A DNA stretch of 43,345 nucleotides from Marine Group I thaumarchaeote (GCA_013390745.1 JACASX010000010.1:1-43345), one strand, 5' to 3'; positions 32,940 through 41,286 are shown, counted from the first letter of the stretch. Numbers and translations are program-made. Notes: generated from the sequence alone by a model not told the origin.

Positions 32940-33593
32940 CTATTTCTTCACCTGTTCTACCCGAATCGCCTTTCCCATGGTTGTTTTAAACATAATTTTT
33001 CTAACATTCTTACTTCCATTGGGCAATATTTTTTCTATTGTTGTTGCTACAGCATTTGCATTTGCAGCAAGGTCAGCATCATCCATATTTTCTTCTCCAA
33101 TCTTACATGACATAGATAAAGATCCCTTAGCTTTAATCTTTACAGATGATCTAAAGCGTTCCAAAAATGATTCGATAGGAGCATTAAATGGAACTGGAGT
33201 TGGCATTTTACCTCTAGGTCCTAGAAGCTGTCCCAACTTCTTACCCACAGCTGGCATGAGTTTTGTATCTGCTAAAAAGAAATCATAATCGTTAATCAAT
33301 TTTTTTGCCTTCTTTTTATCTGCGCTCAATTTTGTTAGTTCACTTTCATCCATTACCATGTCAGCTTTTGCATTTTTTGCTTTGATTCCCATATCCCCAG
33401 ATGCCATTATACATACTGAAGCAGGTGTAGTCGTTTTTTTTGGCAGTTGAACAGTCTCACTAATGGCAAATCCCTTTTTTACATCAACGTCCCTGAATAC
33501 CATTATCATCTCTACAGATTGATTAAATTTACGATCCTTATCACTTTCCTTTGCCTGTTTTATTACTTCAACAAATTGTGATTCATCAGCCAT
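32940..33593 (-). CDS. rplA: Ribosomal protein uL1
   Basis: A 217-residue protein of the mobile L1 stalk. Typical segments are GLLGPRGKMPTPVPF-like text (QLLGPRGKMPTPVP), the FRSSVKIKAKGSLSMSCKIG RNA-binding strand and the C-terminal NVRKIMFKTTMG. Archaeal L1 often represses its own operon by binding its mRNA. The start is ATG; a TTTAAGTAG-like TATA element about 24 bases upstream implies a leaderless mRNA, so repression would need a site inside the coding region. It forms a two-gene operon with uL10. Confidence 0.95.
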   Translation of the reverse strand: MADESQFVEVIKQAKESDKDRKFNQSVEMIMVFRDVDVKKGFAISETVQLPKKTTTPASVCIMASGDMGIKAKNAKADMVMDESELTKLSADKKKAKKLINDYDFFLADTKLMPAVGKKLGQLLGPRGKMPTPVPFNAPIESFLERFRSSVKIKAKGSLSMSCKIGEENMDDADLAANANAVATTIEKILPNGSKNVRKIMFKTTMGKAIRVEQVKK

Positions 33594-33751
33594 GAAGATT
33601 TTTTTTAAAACCCTACTTAAAATCGTTTAGAGGCACAAAGATCATATTCCAATAACTTTTGAAAATTTTCCATTTTATATTATATTAATTGAAATTAACA
33701 TCTATAATGTTGGCAAAATCTACATTTATTACTAAATAGACCTTTTTCCGA

Positions 33752-34216
33752 TTGTTGCAGCGATTTGATGATCTTGATATGAAACTACTTTTTGAATTAT
33801 CTAAAGATGGAAATATTTCTGTTCCTACACTTTCAAAAAAACTTGGAGTTAGTGCATCTGTATTGTATAGCAGAATTAAACGACTTGTGCGAAAGAAATT
33901 GATTAAGAAATTTACCATTGAAGTAGATGATTCTTTATTGGGAATAAGCGTTAAGGCATCTGTTGGTATAAACAGAGACCCTAAATTTAAAATGCAAATT
34001 CACAAAAAACTTTTGGAAGTTTCTGAAGTAATTTCTATCTCCGAAGTTACTGGAAGATTTGATATCATAATACGAGTTTATACTCAGGATCTTGAAGACT
34101 TGCATACTGTTGTTATAGAAAAAATTGGAAAAATTGAGGGCATACAAAACACTGAAACTTTTGTGGAATTACAAAAAACCGACAAGGAGTATGTATATCT
34201 TACCAAAAATGTATAG
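33752..34216 (+). CDS. Lrp/AsnC-family transcriptional regulator
   Basis: A 154-residue regulator with an N-terminal winged helix (LDMKLLFELSKDGNISVPTLSKKLGVSASVLYSRIKRL) in outline and a C-terminal RAM-type ligand/oligomer domain (ISEVTGRFDIIIRVYTQDLEDL). The start is one of two adjacent TTG codons; ATTTATTA centred about 25 bases upstream supports the first. It lies between uL1-uL10 and uL11-Spt5-SecE, genes that are contiguous in many archaea. Targets are unknown. Confidence 0.87.
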   Translation: MLQRFDDLDMKLLFELSKDGNISVPTLSKKLGVSASVLYSRIKRLVRKKLIKKFTIEVDDSLLGISVKASVGINRDPKFKMQIHKKLLEVSEVISISEVTGRFDIIIRVYTQDLEDLHTVVIEKIGKIEGIQNTETFVELQKTDKEYVYLTKNV

Positions 34217-34268
34217 AAAACCGTAAAATCTCTATTTAATAACTTATCAATATTTAGTTAGCAAGAAA

Positions 34269-34751
34269 TTACTTGAATTTACTATCCCACTTGCTTTCGT
34301 TCACTTCAGAAGTAAACTCCTTAGGAGTTTTTCCTTCAATTTTAATTCCTAATGATCCACATGTACCAATTATTTGTTTTACCACAGATTTTAAAGAAGT
34401 AGCATATGATGATTCCAATTTAACGTTAGCAACTTTAACGATAGAATCAACAGTTATTTCTCCAACCCATTCAGTTCCAGATGTTCCAGAGCCCTTTTGA
34501 ATACCAGCTTCCTTTAGCAAAAGTGCAGAAGCTGATGGTATTCCTACCTCAATTTCCCATTTTTTAGTGTCAGAATCTACTGAGACAGTTACTGGAATTT
34601 TCATTCCTTTAAACTCACTAGTTTTTTTATTAATAGCCTCAATTACCTCTAGTATGTTCACTCCTATTGGACCTAATGCTGGTCCTAGAGGTGGTCCAGC
34701 TGAGGCTTCTCCTCCAGTTACAAGCGATGAAATAGTTTGTTTATTTCCCAT
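34269..34751 (-). CDS. rplK: Ribosomal protein uL11
   Basis: A 160-residue protein that binds the GTPase-centre rRNA beside uL10. GGEASAGPPLGPALGPIGVNI is the invariant N-terminal loop in outline, and IIGTCGSLGIKIEGKTPKE is the C-terminal RNA-binding part. It is the last gene of the secE-spt5-rplK operon, 34 bases after spt5, and faces the Lrp regulator tail to tail. Confidence 0.95.
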   Translation of the reverse strand: MGNKQTISSLVTGGEASAGPPLGPALGPIGVNILEVIEAINKKTSEFKGMKIPVTVSVDSDTKKWEIEVGIPSASALLLKEAGIQKGSGTSGTEWVGEITVDSIVKVANVKLESSYATSLKSVVKQIIGTCGSLGIKIEGKTPKEFTSEVNESKWDSKFK

Positions 34752-34785
34752 AATTCTGCACCATATTTTGAAAATTTAATCCTTG

Positions 34786-35352
34786 CTATGCTGGAACTAA
34801 TTTTAGATAGTTTGCATCAACAGTTACTGGTAGTTGATAAGTCGCATCTAATAAAATAACTGTGGCTTCTTCTTTTTCTTGATCCACTCTTGTAATAGTA
34901 GCTTTCATACCTTTGAATGGACCACCAATTATTTCAACAGTGTTTTCAACAGCAAGTTCAGACACAGTAGATTTTTTGATTAAATATTTATCAATCTCAT
35001 TGTATGTTAGCTCTCCCCTTAATTGACCACGTACATGCCTAATTCCTTGAATTGCGTCAAACATAGCAGATACATCCTGCGCTTCAATTACAACATATCC
35101 CTTCAGATCAGATAACAAAACTACTGACTGGATATTTATTTTTCCCATTTTTATTCTTGCTTCTAACAATCTCATAACGATTTTTTCCTGACCTCCAGTT
35201 GTTCTTACTGCAAATAGGTGCGAGTTTCCATCTGTTTCCGTTTCTGGTTCAGCTACAGTTTCTGGTTCAGCTACAGTTTCTGGTTCAGCTACAGTTTCTG
35301 GGTCAGTAGTAGATTTTGGCTGCTGTCCATCTGATGATTCTGGTTCTGACAT
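34786..35352 (-). CDS. spt5: Transcription elongation factor Spt5 (NusG)
   Basis: A processivity factor that clamps RNA polymerase together with Spt4. The 188 residues have an NGN domain (SHLFAVRTTGGQEKIVMRLL onward) and a KOW domain (VEIIGGPFKGMKATITRVD). Before them comes an acidic N-terminal extension with three copies of AEPETV that archaeal Spt5 proteins usually lack. I chose the ATG at 35352: it is 1 base after the secE stop, while an upstream TTG at 35364 would lie inside secE. Confidence 0.93.
   Translation of the reverse strand: MSEPESSDGQQPKSTTDPETVAEPETVAEPETVAEPETETDGNSHLFAVRTTGGQEKIVMRLLEARIKMGKINIQSVVLLSDLKGYVVIEAQDVSAMFDAIQGIRHVRGQLRGELTYNEIDKYLIKKSTVSELAVENTVEIIGGPFKGMKATITRVDQEKEEATVILLDATYQLPVTVDANYLKLVPA
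35243..35296 (-). repeat. Three tandem 18-bp repeats in the spt5 gene
   Basis: Units starting at 35243, 35261 and 35279 are identical and encode an (ETVAEP)-type repeat in the N-terminal extension. Confidence 0.9.
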
Positions 35353-35353
35353 T

Positions 35354-35533
35354 TTATCTTCCAAATGTCAAAACTGAAAAAATGAACTGGATTCCAAATC
35401 CAATAGCACCTATTGTCGCAATCCCAAATAACACAAGCCTTAGATGTTGCATATAGACTTCCTTATCAGATTTTTTGGTAAGCTTGATGGTATTTTTCAT
35501 ATTCATTAATGTACGCTTAAGATTAATCTGCAT
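35354..35533 (-). CDS. secE: Preprotein translocase subunit SecE (Sec61 gamma)
   Basis: A 59-residue single-helix subunit of the protein-conducting channel. The amphipathic segment NTIKLTKKSDKEVYMQHLRL, followed by one membrane helix (VLFGIATIGAIGFGIQFIFS), is the Sec61-gamma pattern. It precedes spt5 by 1 base, the usual archaeal order secE-spt5-rplK. The ATG at 35533 fits an AAGATATATT element about 28 bases upstream; later in-frame ATGs at residues 10 and 12 are possible starts. Confidence 0.9.
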   Translation of the reverse strand: MQINLKRTLMNMKNTIKLTKKSDKEVYMQHLRLVLFGIATIGAIGFGIQFIFSVLTFGR

Positions 35534-35541
35534 TTGTTGGA

Positions 35542-35566
35542 AATTAATAAAGTATCAATATATCTT
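35542..35566. promoter_or_regulatory. Divergent promoters of secE and dtdA
   Basis: The 40 bases between the two start codons hold AATTAATAAAG (centre about 27 bases before the dtdA ATG) and, on the minus strand, AAGATATATT (centre about 28 bases before the secE ATG). The two TATA-like elements lie within 15 bases of each other, so initiation complexes on the two strands would overlap. Confidence 0.45.
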
Positions 35567-35573
35567 TTATCTA

Positions 35574-36350
35574 ATGGAACTACTCGTTGCATATCAAAAA
35601 GACCCAGCAGGTCACAATATTGCAAAATTTATTTCAAAAGAATTGGAGAAAAACGATCATGTTTACAAGGGAAAAGATTTTGATTTAGCAATAATTTCAA
35701 GTCCGGCAATTTCTGCAGATTGGTTAGAAGAAAAATTTGATTATGATGGGTATATTTTTTTATCAAAACATGCGGCGGAATCAGGTGTTTTGGCACTTAC
35801 TTGTCATAACACAGGAAATTTTTCTGATGCTAATTTCGGTGGTTATAGCCGTCAAGTATCAGTTCCACACCCACATATTCAAAAATCATATATTCAGAAT
35901 CTTTGGAATGCCAGAGGCAAGTTTCCAGGATTTCAAATAACAATTGAGGCGACACATCATGGACCAACTGCCTTAAACAAACCTGCACTGTTCATTGAAA
36001 TTGGAACAACAGAAAAAGAATGGAATGATGTGAATTTGTGTAATTCAGTTGGGCAAATTATAGTTGATGTAATGAAAGAACAACAGAAATCCTATCCGAT
36101 TGCAATATGTTTTGGCGGAACACATTACCCTGAAAAATTTACCAATGAATTAATTCATGGTAAGTATTCCCTAGGAACAGTGATTCCAAAGCATGCATTG
36201 GATCACATAGATCAATCTTTATTTTCTCATATAATTAAAAGAAATATTGGTGCTACTACAGCATTATTGGATTGGAATGGTATGGGAAAAAATAAGCAAA
36301 AAATTCTTGAAATGCTTGAAAGAACAGATTTAGAGGTAATCAAGCTCTGA
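35574..36350 (+). CDS. dtdA: D-aminoacyl-tRNA deacylase (DTD2 type)
   Basis: It frees tRNA from mischarged D-amino acids. The 258 residues show the archaeal/plant DTD2 pattern: SKHAAESGVLALTCHNTGNF, VSVPHPHIQKSYI, ATHHGPTALNKPALFIEIG and CFGGTHYPEKFT, with several conserved histidines. The frame is open back to 35475, but that would run through the secE gene on the other strand, and family likeness begins at MELLVAYQKDPAGHN, so the ATG at 35574 is the start. It is followed after 2 bases by the alkyltransferase gene. Confidence 0.92.
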   Translation: MELLVAYQKDPAGHNIAKFISKELEKNDHVYKGKDFDLAIISSPAISADWLEEKFDYDGYIFLSKHAAESGVLALTCHNTGNFSDANFGGYSRQVSVPHPHIQKSYIQNLWNARGKFPGFQITIEATHHGPTALNKPALFIEIGTTEKEWNDVNLCNSVGQIIVDVMKEQQKSYPIAICFGGTHYPEKFTNELIHGKYSLGTVIPKHALDHIDQSLFSHIIKRNIGATTALLDWNGMGKNKQKILEMLERTDLEVIKL

Positions 36351-36352
36351 CC

Positions 36353-36646
36353 TTGAGTACTAAAGTTTACACAAAACTTTTGCAGGTTCCAGAAGGAAAA
36401 GTTACAACATATGGTGATCTAGCAAAAGCAGTTGGATTAAAAAATGGACAACGCGTAATTGGCACGATTATGAAAAACAATCCATTTCCTGTAATAATAC
36501 CATGTCACAGGGTGGTGAGATCTGATGGTAAAATTGGTGGATATACTTATGGTGAGATGGTGAAATTCAAAATGCTTACTAAAGAAGGGATTAAAATTAA
36601 AGATGGGAAAATTATAGATTTTGATAAGGAAAAATTCTATTTCTGA
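36353..36646 (+). CDS. O6-alkylguanine-DNA alkyltransferase-like protein (short form)
   Basis: A 97-residue protein equal to the DNA-binding and active-site domain of MGMT/Ogt, lacking the usual N-terminal domain. The active-site PCHRV, with the acceptor Cys51, and the RVIG turn with the arginine finger (R34) are present, so it should repair O6-alkylguanine rather than only sense it. The start is TTG, 2 bases after dtdA, and no other start fits. The last 10 bases overlap the convergent eL19 gene. Confidence 0.87.
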   Translation: MSTKVYTKLLQVPEGKVTTYGDLAKAVGLKNGQRVIGTIMKNNPFPVIIPCHRVVRSDGKIGGYTYGEMVKFKMLTKEGIKIKDGKIIDFDKEKFYF

Positions 36647-37098
36647 CCTTTTTGTTTTGATGTTATTTCTTCAATCAATGTTCTTAGATGCGCAATATTT
36701 CTAACTGTATTTCCACCAATCTTTTTGTAAAGTTCCCAAAATTCCTTATTTGTAATCTCTTTCCTATCCTTAGCAATTTTTAATCTATAACGAAGTGATC
36801 TTACCTTTATCACATAAACTTCTTTTTTGCCTACTCTAGCACCCTTACGTCCTTTCTTAGAACCCTGTTTTACACCACGCTTCTTTTTTTGAATTTTTTT
36901 TACTTTTGCTCTTCCTCTTGACGTTCCAACAATTGGTTTAATTTTAATTGTGTTTGCCGTAAATAAACTTCGAATGTTTTCTCTTGTAATTGCATCAGCT
37001 ATATCATCAAGATGATCAGAGTCAAACAAAACTCTGTTTACTCCAACCTTATACATTCGTGCGACTAGATGCTTTTTTGCTTTAAGATTTACTGGCAC
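36637..37098 (-). CDS. Ribosomal protein eL19
   Basis: An archaeal/eukaryotic-type large-subunit protein of about 153 residues, strongly basic in the middle (GRAKVKKIQKKKRGVKQGSKKGRKGARVGKK in outline). The N-terminal NLKAKKHLVARMYKVGVNRV and the later RSLRYRLKIAKDRKEITNKEFWELYKKIGGN region are typical. I chose the GTG at 37098 (MPVNLKAKK...); an ATG 18 bases further upstream lies deeper in eL32. It overlaps eL32 by 17 bases. Confidence 0.92.
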   Translation of the reverse strand: MPVNLKAKKHLVARMYKVGVNRVLFDSDHLDDIADAITRENIRSLFTANTIKIKPIVGTSRGRAKVKKIQKKKRGVKQGSKKGRKGARVGKKEVYVIKVRSLRYRLKIAKDRKEITNKEFWELYKKIGGNTVRNIAHLRTLIEEITSKQKGQK

Positions 37099-37486
37099 GT
37101 TCAGACACCCTCGCATTAAATATTTTGAATTTCTTTTCTATCGATTTGATAACTATCTCTTTTCTTTTCTTTGTTCCAACACTATGACCTATTCTTACTC
37201 CATCAATTTTTGGATTTAATTTTTCTAAATCATCAATATTATGAACCAAGTTATCTGTGTAACCAGATGGATGCAAGCCACGTGCAATTTTAGGACCCCC
37301 ATAACCCACTTTAACAAGACCTGGTCGGCCCCTACTTTTTTGTTTACGCTGATGATTATCAATGCCTTTTGGCTTTCTCCAAGTTGTTTCTAATCTCTTA
37401 TACCGCCAGCTTTCAGGTCTTTTAAATTCAGGTCTACTTTTAGCAACTTTAGCACGAAGCTCTAATTTTTCCTTGTTTATTGGCAT
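37082..37486 (-). CDS. Ribosomal protein eL32
   Basis: A large-subunit protein of about 134 residues. FKRPESWRYKRLETTWRKPKG, SRGRPGLVKVGYGGPKIARGLHPSG and VRIGHSVGTKKRKEIVIKS are family hallmarks. The frame is open to 37621, but likeness starts at MPINKEKLEL; a CTATTTATG element about 25 bases upstream supports the ATG at 37486, and another ATG at 37492 is close. The eL32-eL19 order matches the archaeal spc operon, but the neighbouring spc genes are not here. Confidence 0.92.
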   Translation of the reverse strand: MPINKEKLELRAKVAKSRPEFKRPESWRYKRLETTWRKPKGIDNHQRKQKSRGRPGLVKVGYGGPKIARGLHPSGYTDNLVHNIDDLEKLNPKIDGVRIGHSVGTKKRKEIVIKSIEKKFKIFNARVSERASKS

Positions 37487-37622
37487 GACCATAAACCTTG
37501 AATTTTTACATAAATAGGTTACTAAAACTTTTTGCAAAATTTGTGATCTTAGAAAGAGATAATAGTGTTTTTTATTGCGTGAAAATCCTAATGCATAAAA
37601 CTGGTTTGGGTTTTTTAGCATG

Positions 37623-37630
37623 GGAGTTGA
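37623..37630 (+). promoter_or_regulatory. Ribosome binding site of pckA
   Basis: GGAGTTGA matches the archaeal GGAGGTGA consensus at 7 of 8 bases and ends 6 bases before the ATG at 37637. A TATA-like ATGCATAAAAC at about 37591 would start a transcript with a leader of some 17 bases, so pckA is probably not leaderless, unlike most first genes here. Confidence 0.5.
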
Positions 37631-37636
37631 ATATAG

Positions 37637-39232
37637 ATGAGTGAATCTGAATCAACAGCCAAGTTTAACGCACAAGTTACTGCATTTGGTATAAACCCAT
37701 CAAAAATTTACAGAAACTTGTCAGTTGAAAAACTAGTTGAAATTTCTGTTGAAAAAAATGAGGGAATGGTAACCTCAACTAGTTCGTTATCAGTCAAAAC
37801 GGGCAAATACACAGGAAGATCACCAGATGATAGATTCATTGTTTTTGATGATCTTACACATGATAAGGTTCATTGGGGAAAAGTCAACAAACAACTTCCA
37901 ACAGAAACATTTGAAAAATTATCTCAAAAAATGAAAAAATTCGTTGGTGGAAAGGAATTGTTCGTATTTGATGGTTTTGTGGGTGCTGATCCTGAGAATA
38001 GACTACCTATTAGAATTATCACTGATCATGCATGGCAAAGTTTGTTTGCACACCAGCTTTTCATAAGACCGTCAGCTGCTGAATTAGAATCTCACGAACC
38101 GGAACTTACTGTAATGTGTATTAATGATTTTGAGGCTATACCAGAAATTGATGGTACCAATTCAAATGCATTCATACTAATTAATTTAACAAAGAAACTT
38201 GTCCTTATTGGAGCAACAAATTATGCAGGAGAAATCAAAAAATCAATTTTCTCTGTAATGAATTTCCTTCTACCGTCAAAAGATGTTTTCCCAATGCATT
38301 GTTCTTCTAATATTGGCAAGGATGGTGATACAGCATTATTCTTTGGTTTGTCAGGTACAGGTAAAACTACACTATCTGCTGATCCTGAACGAATGTTGAT
38401 TGGTGATGACGAACATGGTTGGTCAGATAAAGGAATTTTCAACATAGAAGGAGGTTGCTATGCAAAATGTATTAATCTCAAGGAAAAATCTGAACCACAA
38501 ATTTGGAATGCTATCAAAAATGGCGCTGTATTAGAAAACGTAGTCATAGACAAAGAATCACTAAAACCAGACTTTAATGATGGCAGTTTAACCGAAAACA
38601 CAAGAGCAGCATATCCACTCGATTACATTCCAAAAGCTGTCATACCCAGTGTTGGAGGTAATCCTAAAGTCATTATATTTTTAACAGCAGATGCAATGGG
38701 AGTTCTTCCTCCATTATCCAAGCTTTCCAAGAATAGAGCAATGTTTCATTTTATGTCAGGTTATACAAGCAAATTAGCTGGAACTGAAAGGGGAATTAAA
38801 GAACCAAAGGCTACATTCTCCAAATGTTTTGGCGCACCATTCATGCCGCGTTTGGCATCAGTTTATGCAGAAATGCTTGGCGAAAAGATTTCCACACATA
38901 ATACAGCGGTATACCTAATCAATACTGGCTGGTCTGGAGGACCATATGGTGTTGGTAAAAGAATCAAGATAGAATATAGCCGTGCAATGGTAACTGCAGT
39001 CATAAACGGATCATTAGATATTGTGAAGTTTTCCCATAACGATCTTTTCAATCTAGATGTACCAACCGAATGTCCTGGAGTTCCTTCAGAAGTTTTAGAA
39101 CCAAGAAATACATGGGTTGATAAAGACAGCTATGATCTTTCGGCAAAAAAGCTGGCTCAAATGTTCGTAGACAACTTCAAAAAGTTTGAGGATGTATCGG
39201 AAGAAATCCGTTTGGCGGGACCAAAACTCTAA
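37637..39232 (+). CDS. pckA: Phosphoenolpyruvate carboxykinase (ATP)
   Basis: It interconverts oxaloacetate plus ATP with phosphoenolpyruvate plus CO2, linking C4 acids to sugar synthesis. The 531 residues are of the ATP-dependent class: GLSGTGKTTLSADPERMLIGDDEHGW holds the P-loop and the metal-binding aspartates in outline, and YTGRSPDDRFIV, KEPKATFSKCFGAPF and GVGKRIKIEYSRAMV complete the active site. In this autotroph it likely serves gluconeogenesis from the products of the carbon fixation cycle. It overlaps the convergent subtilase gene by 4 bases. Confidence 0.95.
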   Translation: MSESESTAKFNAQVTAFGINPSKIYRNLSVEKLVEISVEKNEGMVTSTSSLSVKTGKYTGRSPDDRFIVFDDLTHDKVHWGKVNKQLPTETFEKLSQKMKKFVGGKELFVFDGFVGADPENRLPIRIITDHAWQSLFAHQLFIRPSAAELESHEPELTVMCINDFEAIPEIDGTNSNAFILINLTKKLVLIGATNYAGEIKKSIFSVMNFLLPSKDVFPMHCSSNIGKDGDTALFFGLSGTGKTTLSADPERMLIGDDEHGWSDKGIFNIEGGCYAKCINLKEKSEPQIWNAIKNGAVLENVVIDKESLKPDFNDGSLTENTRAAYPLDYIPKAVIPSVGGNPKVIIFLTADAMGVLPPLSKLSKNRAMFHFMSGYTSKLAGTERGIKEPKATFSKCFGAPFMPRLASVYAEMLGEKISTHNTAVYLINTGWSGGPYGVGKRIKIEYSRAMVTAVINGSLDIVKFSHNDLFNLDVPTECPGVPSEVLEPRNTWVDKDSYDLSAKKLAQMFVDNFKKFEDVSEEIRLAGPKL

Positions 39233-41244
39233 CGTCTTCTTACTGATAGGCCCACAATAGCAGTTACAATCATTATAGCAGCTATTATCAGAATTGGTTT
39301 CTCAGGCAGATTAAACATACTTGGAAGATTTTTTTCGCTGTGCCCTATTTCTTTTACCTGAATAGTTGCATATGCACTTAGTGTTTTGTCATCATCTTTA
39401 ATTTTGGCTTCAATCCAGTACTCACCTGGTTGATAAACAGTCAGTTCTGAATTTTTACCGGGAATAATAGAGTCTGTAAACATTTTTCCAGTTTCCTGAT
39501 TTATGACTGAGATCTTTGCATATGACCACGAAGAAGGACTTAAAATGTCAACGCCTAATTTTCCACCATCCTCATTAATTGTAATGACTCCTTCAGAAAC
39601 TCTTACTATGATAGGTATGTGGTAATCAATTTCATTATGATTGATAATAATTCTGCTCTCAAAATCTCCCAAACTTTGTTCGGTTAATTTTGCGTTTATT
39701 ACAAGATTTTCATCATCTAAATCATAATCAAAATCAGCAATACCACTTTCTTCAAACTTGATTGACATGGATTCCCCACCAATCCCATTAATTTTCAAAT
39801 GTTTGGTTTGGATTTGATTAGCAGGCGATAAATCAAATATTAGATTTGGTGGCATTATGATTAGTTTAGCATTGATAGCTTTCGATACATCTATCCTTCC
39901 ATTTCCAGACACTTCTATGGGAAATCTATCATCAAACTGGTCATATACAATTTTAGATGTTGTCATTAGAATAGATTTAACTTCTTGCGGCGTTAGTTCA
40001 GAATTTTTTTGCAATATTAACGCAGCAGCACCGGCAACGTGAGGTGCTGCAAAACTTGTGCCGCTTGAAATTTTATACTCTCCATTGATGTCAGTTGTGT
40101 TTATGAACGCACCAGGTGCAACAAGATCAGGTTTGATGTAAAAGGGAGAAACTGGACCTCTCGAACTAAAATAAGCAACAAAATCTGGATGATAGAAAAC
40201 ATCCAATGTTCCTTTTGTGCCACTTTGTAAGATTTCCTTAATTATTAATCCGTCATCTCTGGATACGGATAATGCAGGAATAGTAGGTTCATACCCCTCA
40301 TCCACATATTCATGAATTAATTCTCCAAAAAATATACCTGGTTCATTGTTATAGACTATGATAGCCCTTGCTCCTACATCAGATGCATTTTTTTCCTTAT
40401 CAGAAAAGTAAATTATTTCATTTTCTATGTCGCTTCCACGTTCAATAAGTAAAATTGAGCCTTCAACATCATTTTCCAAAAGATCGTTAACTTTGCCATA
40501 TTTTCCAAAAATAATTTGTGAGATAATAGGTTCTGTAAGTGACTGTGTTCCAACCATTGGAAAAACATTAAACGATTTATCTTCTATCTCAAAAGTTGAG
40601 ACTATACTGCTTGTTACGTTGTTAAATGTTGCACCCACTGTAATTGCATTTGGATTTATCCCGGGACTTCCAATTGTACTTAATTCAGGACCAAAATTTC
40701 CAGCCGCTGTCACTACAAAAATATTATTCTTGACTGCTTTGTTGACTGCCTGCTCAATTTTTGTATTTGTTTGGTTAATTCCCAAACTGATATTAATAAT
40801 ATCAGCACTGTCTTCTATGGATTTTTCAATTGCTTTGATTATTAGATGAGAAGGTACGGATTCCCCATCTTCTGAAACTTTGTACATTAAAATTTTTGAA
40901 TTTGGAGCTATTCCTTTGAGATTTCCATTTGATGCGATGATTCCTGCAACTTGTGTACCATGACCATTAGTGTCTTCAGGTATCTCATCATTATCAACAA
41001 AATCATATCCACCAATTATTTGTCCTTCAAGATCTGGATGGTTCAAGTCAATTCCAGTATCAATAATTGATATTACTATTCCACTTCCATCATATCCATT
41101 CTGGTAAGGTATACTGGTTCCTATGAATGGCCCACTGTTATTTACTAAAATAGAAATATTCTCCGTACTCTGTAATTGATTTGATATTAAAACTGCACTT
41201 ATAGATATCAAAATTATCAAAAAAAATATTTTTTGATATTGCAT
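39229..41244 (-). CDS. Cell-surface subtilisin-like serine protease (S8) with PA domain
   Basis: A 671-residue exported protease. It has an N-terminal signal-like helix (about residues 5-25), then a catalytic domain with D62 (IDTGID), H95 (NGHGTQVAG), an oxyanion Asn near 183 (AAGNFG) and S397 (SSGTSFAAPHVAG). An inserted protease-associated domain lies near residues 250-330 (NDVEGSILLIERG and GARAIIVYNN). Beta-rich domains follow, then a C-terminal membrane helix and RRR, which should anchor it facing outward. No room is left for the usual inhibitory propeptide before the catalytic domain. Its role may be surface protein processing or peptide scavenging. Confidence 0.92.
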   Translation of the reverse strand: MQYQKIFFLIILISISAVLISNQLQSTENISILVNNSGPFIGTSIPYQNGYDGSGIVISIIDTGIDLNHPDLEGQIIGGYDFVDNDEIPEDTNGHGTQVAGIIASNGNLKGIAPNSKILMYKVSEDGESVPSHLIIKAIEKSIEDSADIINISLGINQTNTKIEQAVNKAVKNNIFVVTAAGNFGPELSTIGSPGINPNAITVGATFNNVTSSIVSTFEIEDKSFNVFPMVGTQSLTEPIISQIIFGKYGKVNDLLENDVEGSILLIERGSDIENEIIYFSDKEKNASDVGARAIIVYNNEPGIFFGELIHEYVDEGYEPTIPALSVSRDDGLIIKEILQSGTKGTLDVFYHPDFVAYFSSRGPVSPFYIKPDLVAPGAFINTTDINGEYKISSGTSFAAPHVAGAAALILQKNSELTPQEVKSILMTTSKIVYDQFDDRFPIEVSGNGRIDVSKAINAKLIIMPPNLIFDLSPANQIQTKHLKINGIGGESMSIKFEESGIADFDYDLDDENLVINAKLTEQSLGDFESRIIINHNEIDYHIPIIVRVSEGVITINEDGGKLGVDILSPSSWSYAKISVINQETGKMFTDSIIPGKNSELTVYQPGEYWIEAKIKDDDKTLSAYATIQVKEIGHSEKNLPSMFNLPEKPILIIAAIMIVTAIVGLSVRRR

Positions 41245-41286
41245 ATGAGAACATTTCTTTAGTGAAATTTCATTCTTTGCTAAAGC

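Noticed and set aside
35475-35573. Longer N-terminus for the D-aminoacyl-tRNA deacylase
   Set aside because: It overlaps secE on the other strand, adds no family likeness, and the ATG at 35574 matches the family start.
37493-37621. N-terminal extension of eL32
   Set aside because: The extra residues are hydrophobic and unlike eL32, and the TATA element supports a start at 37486 or 37492.
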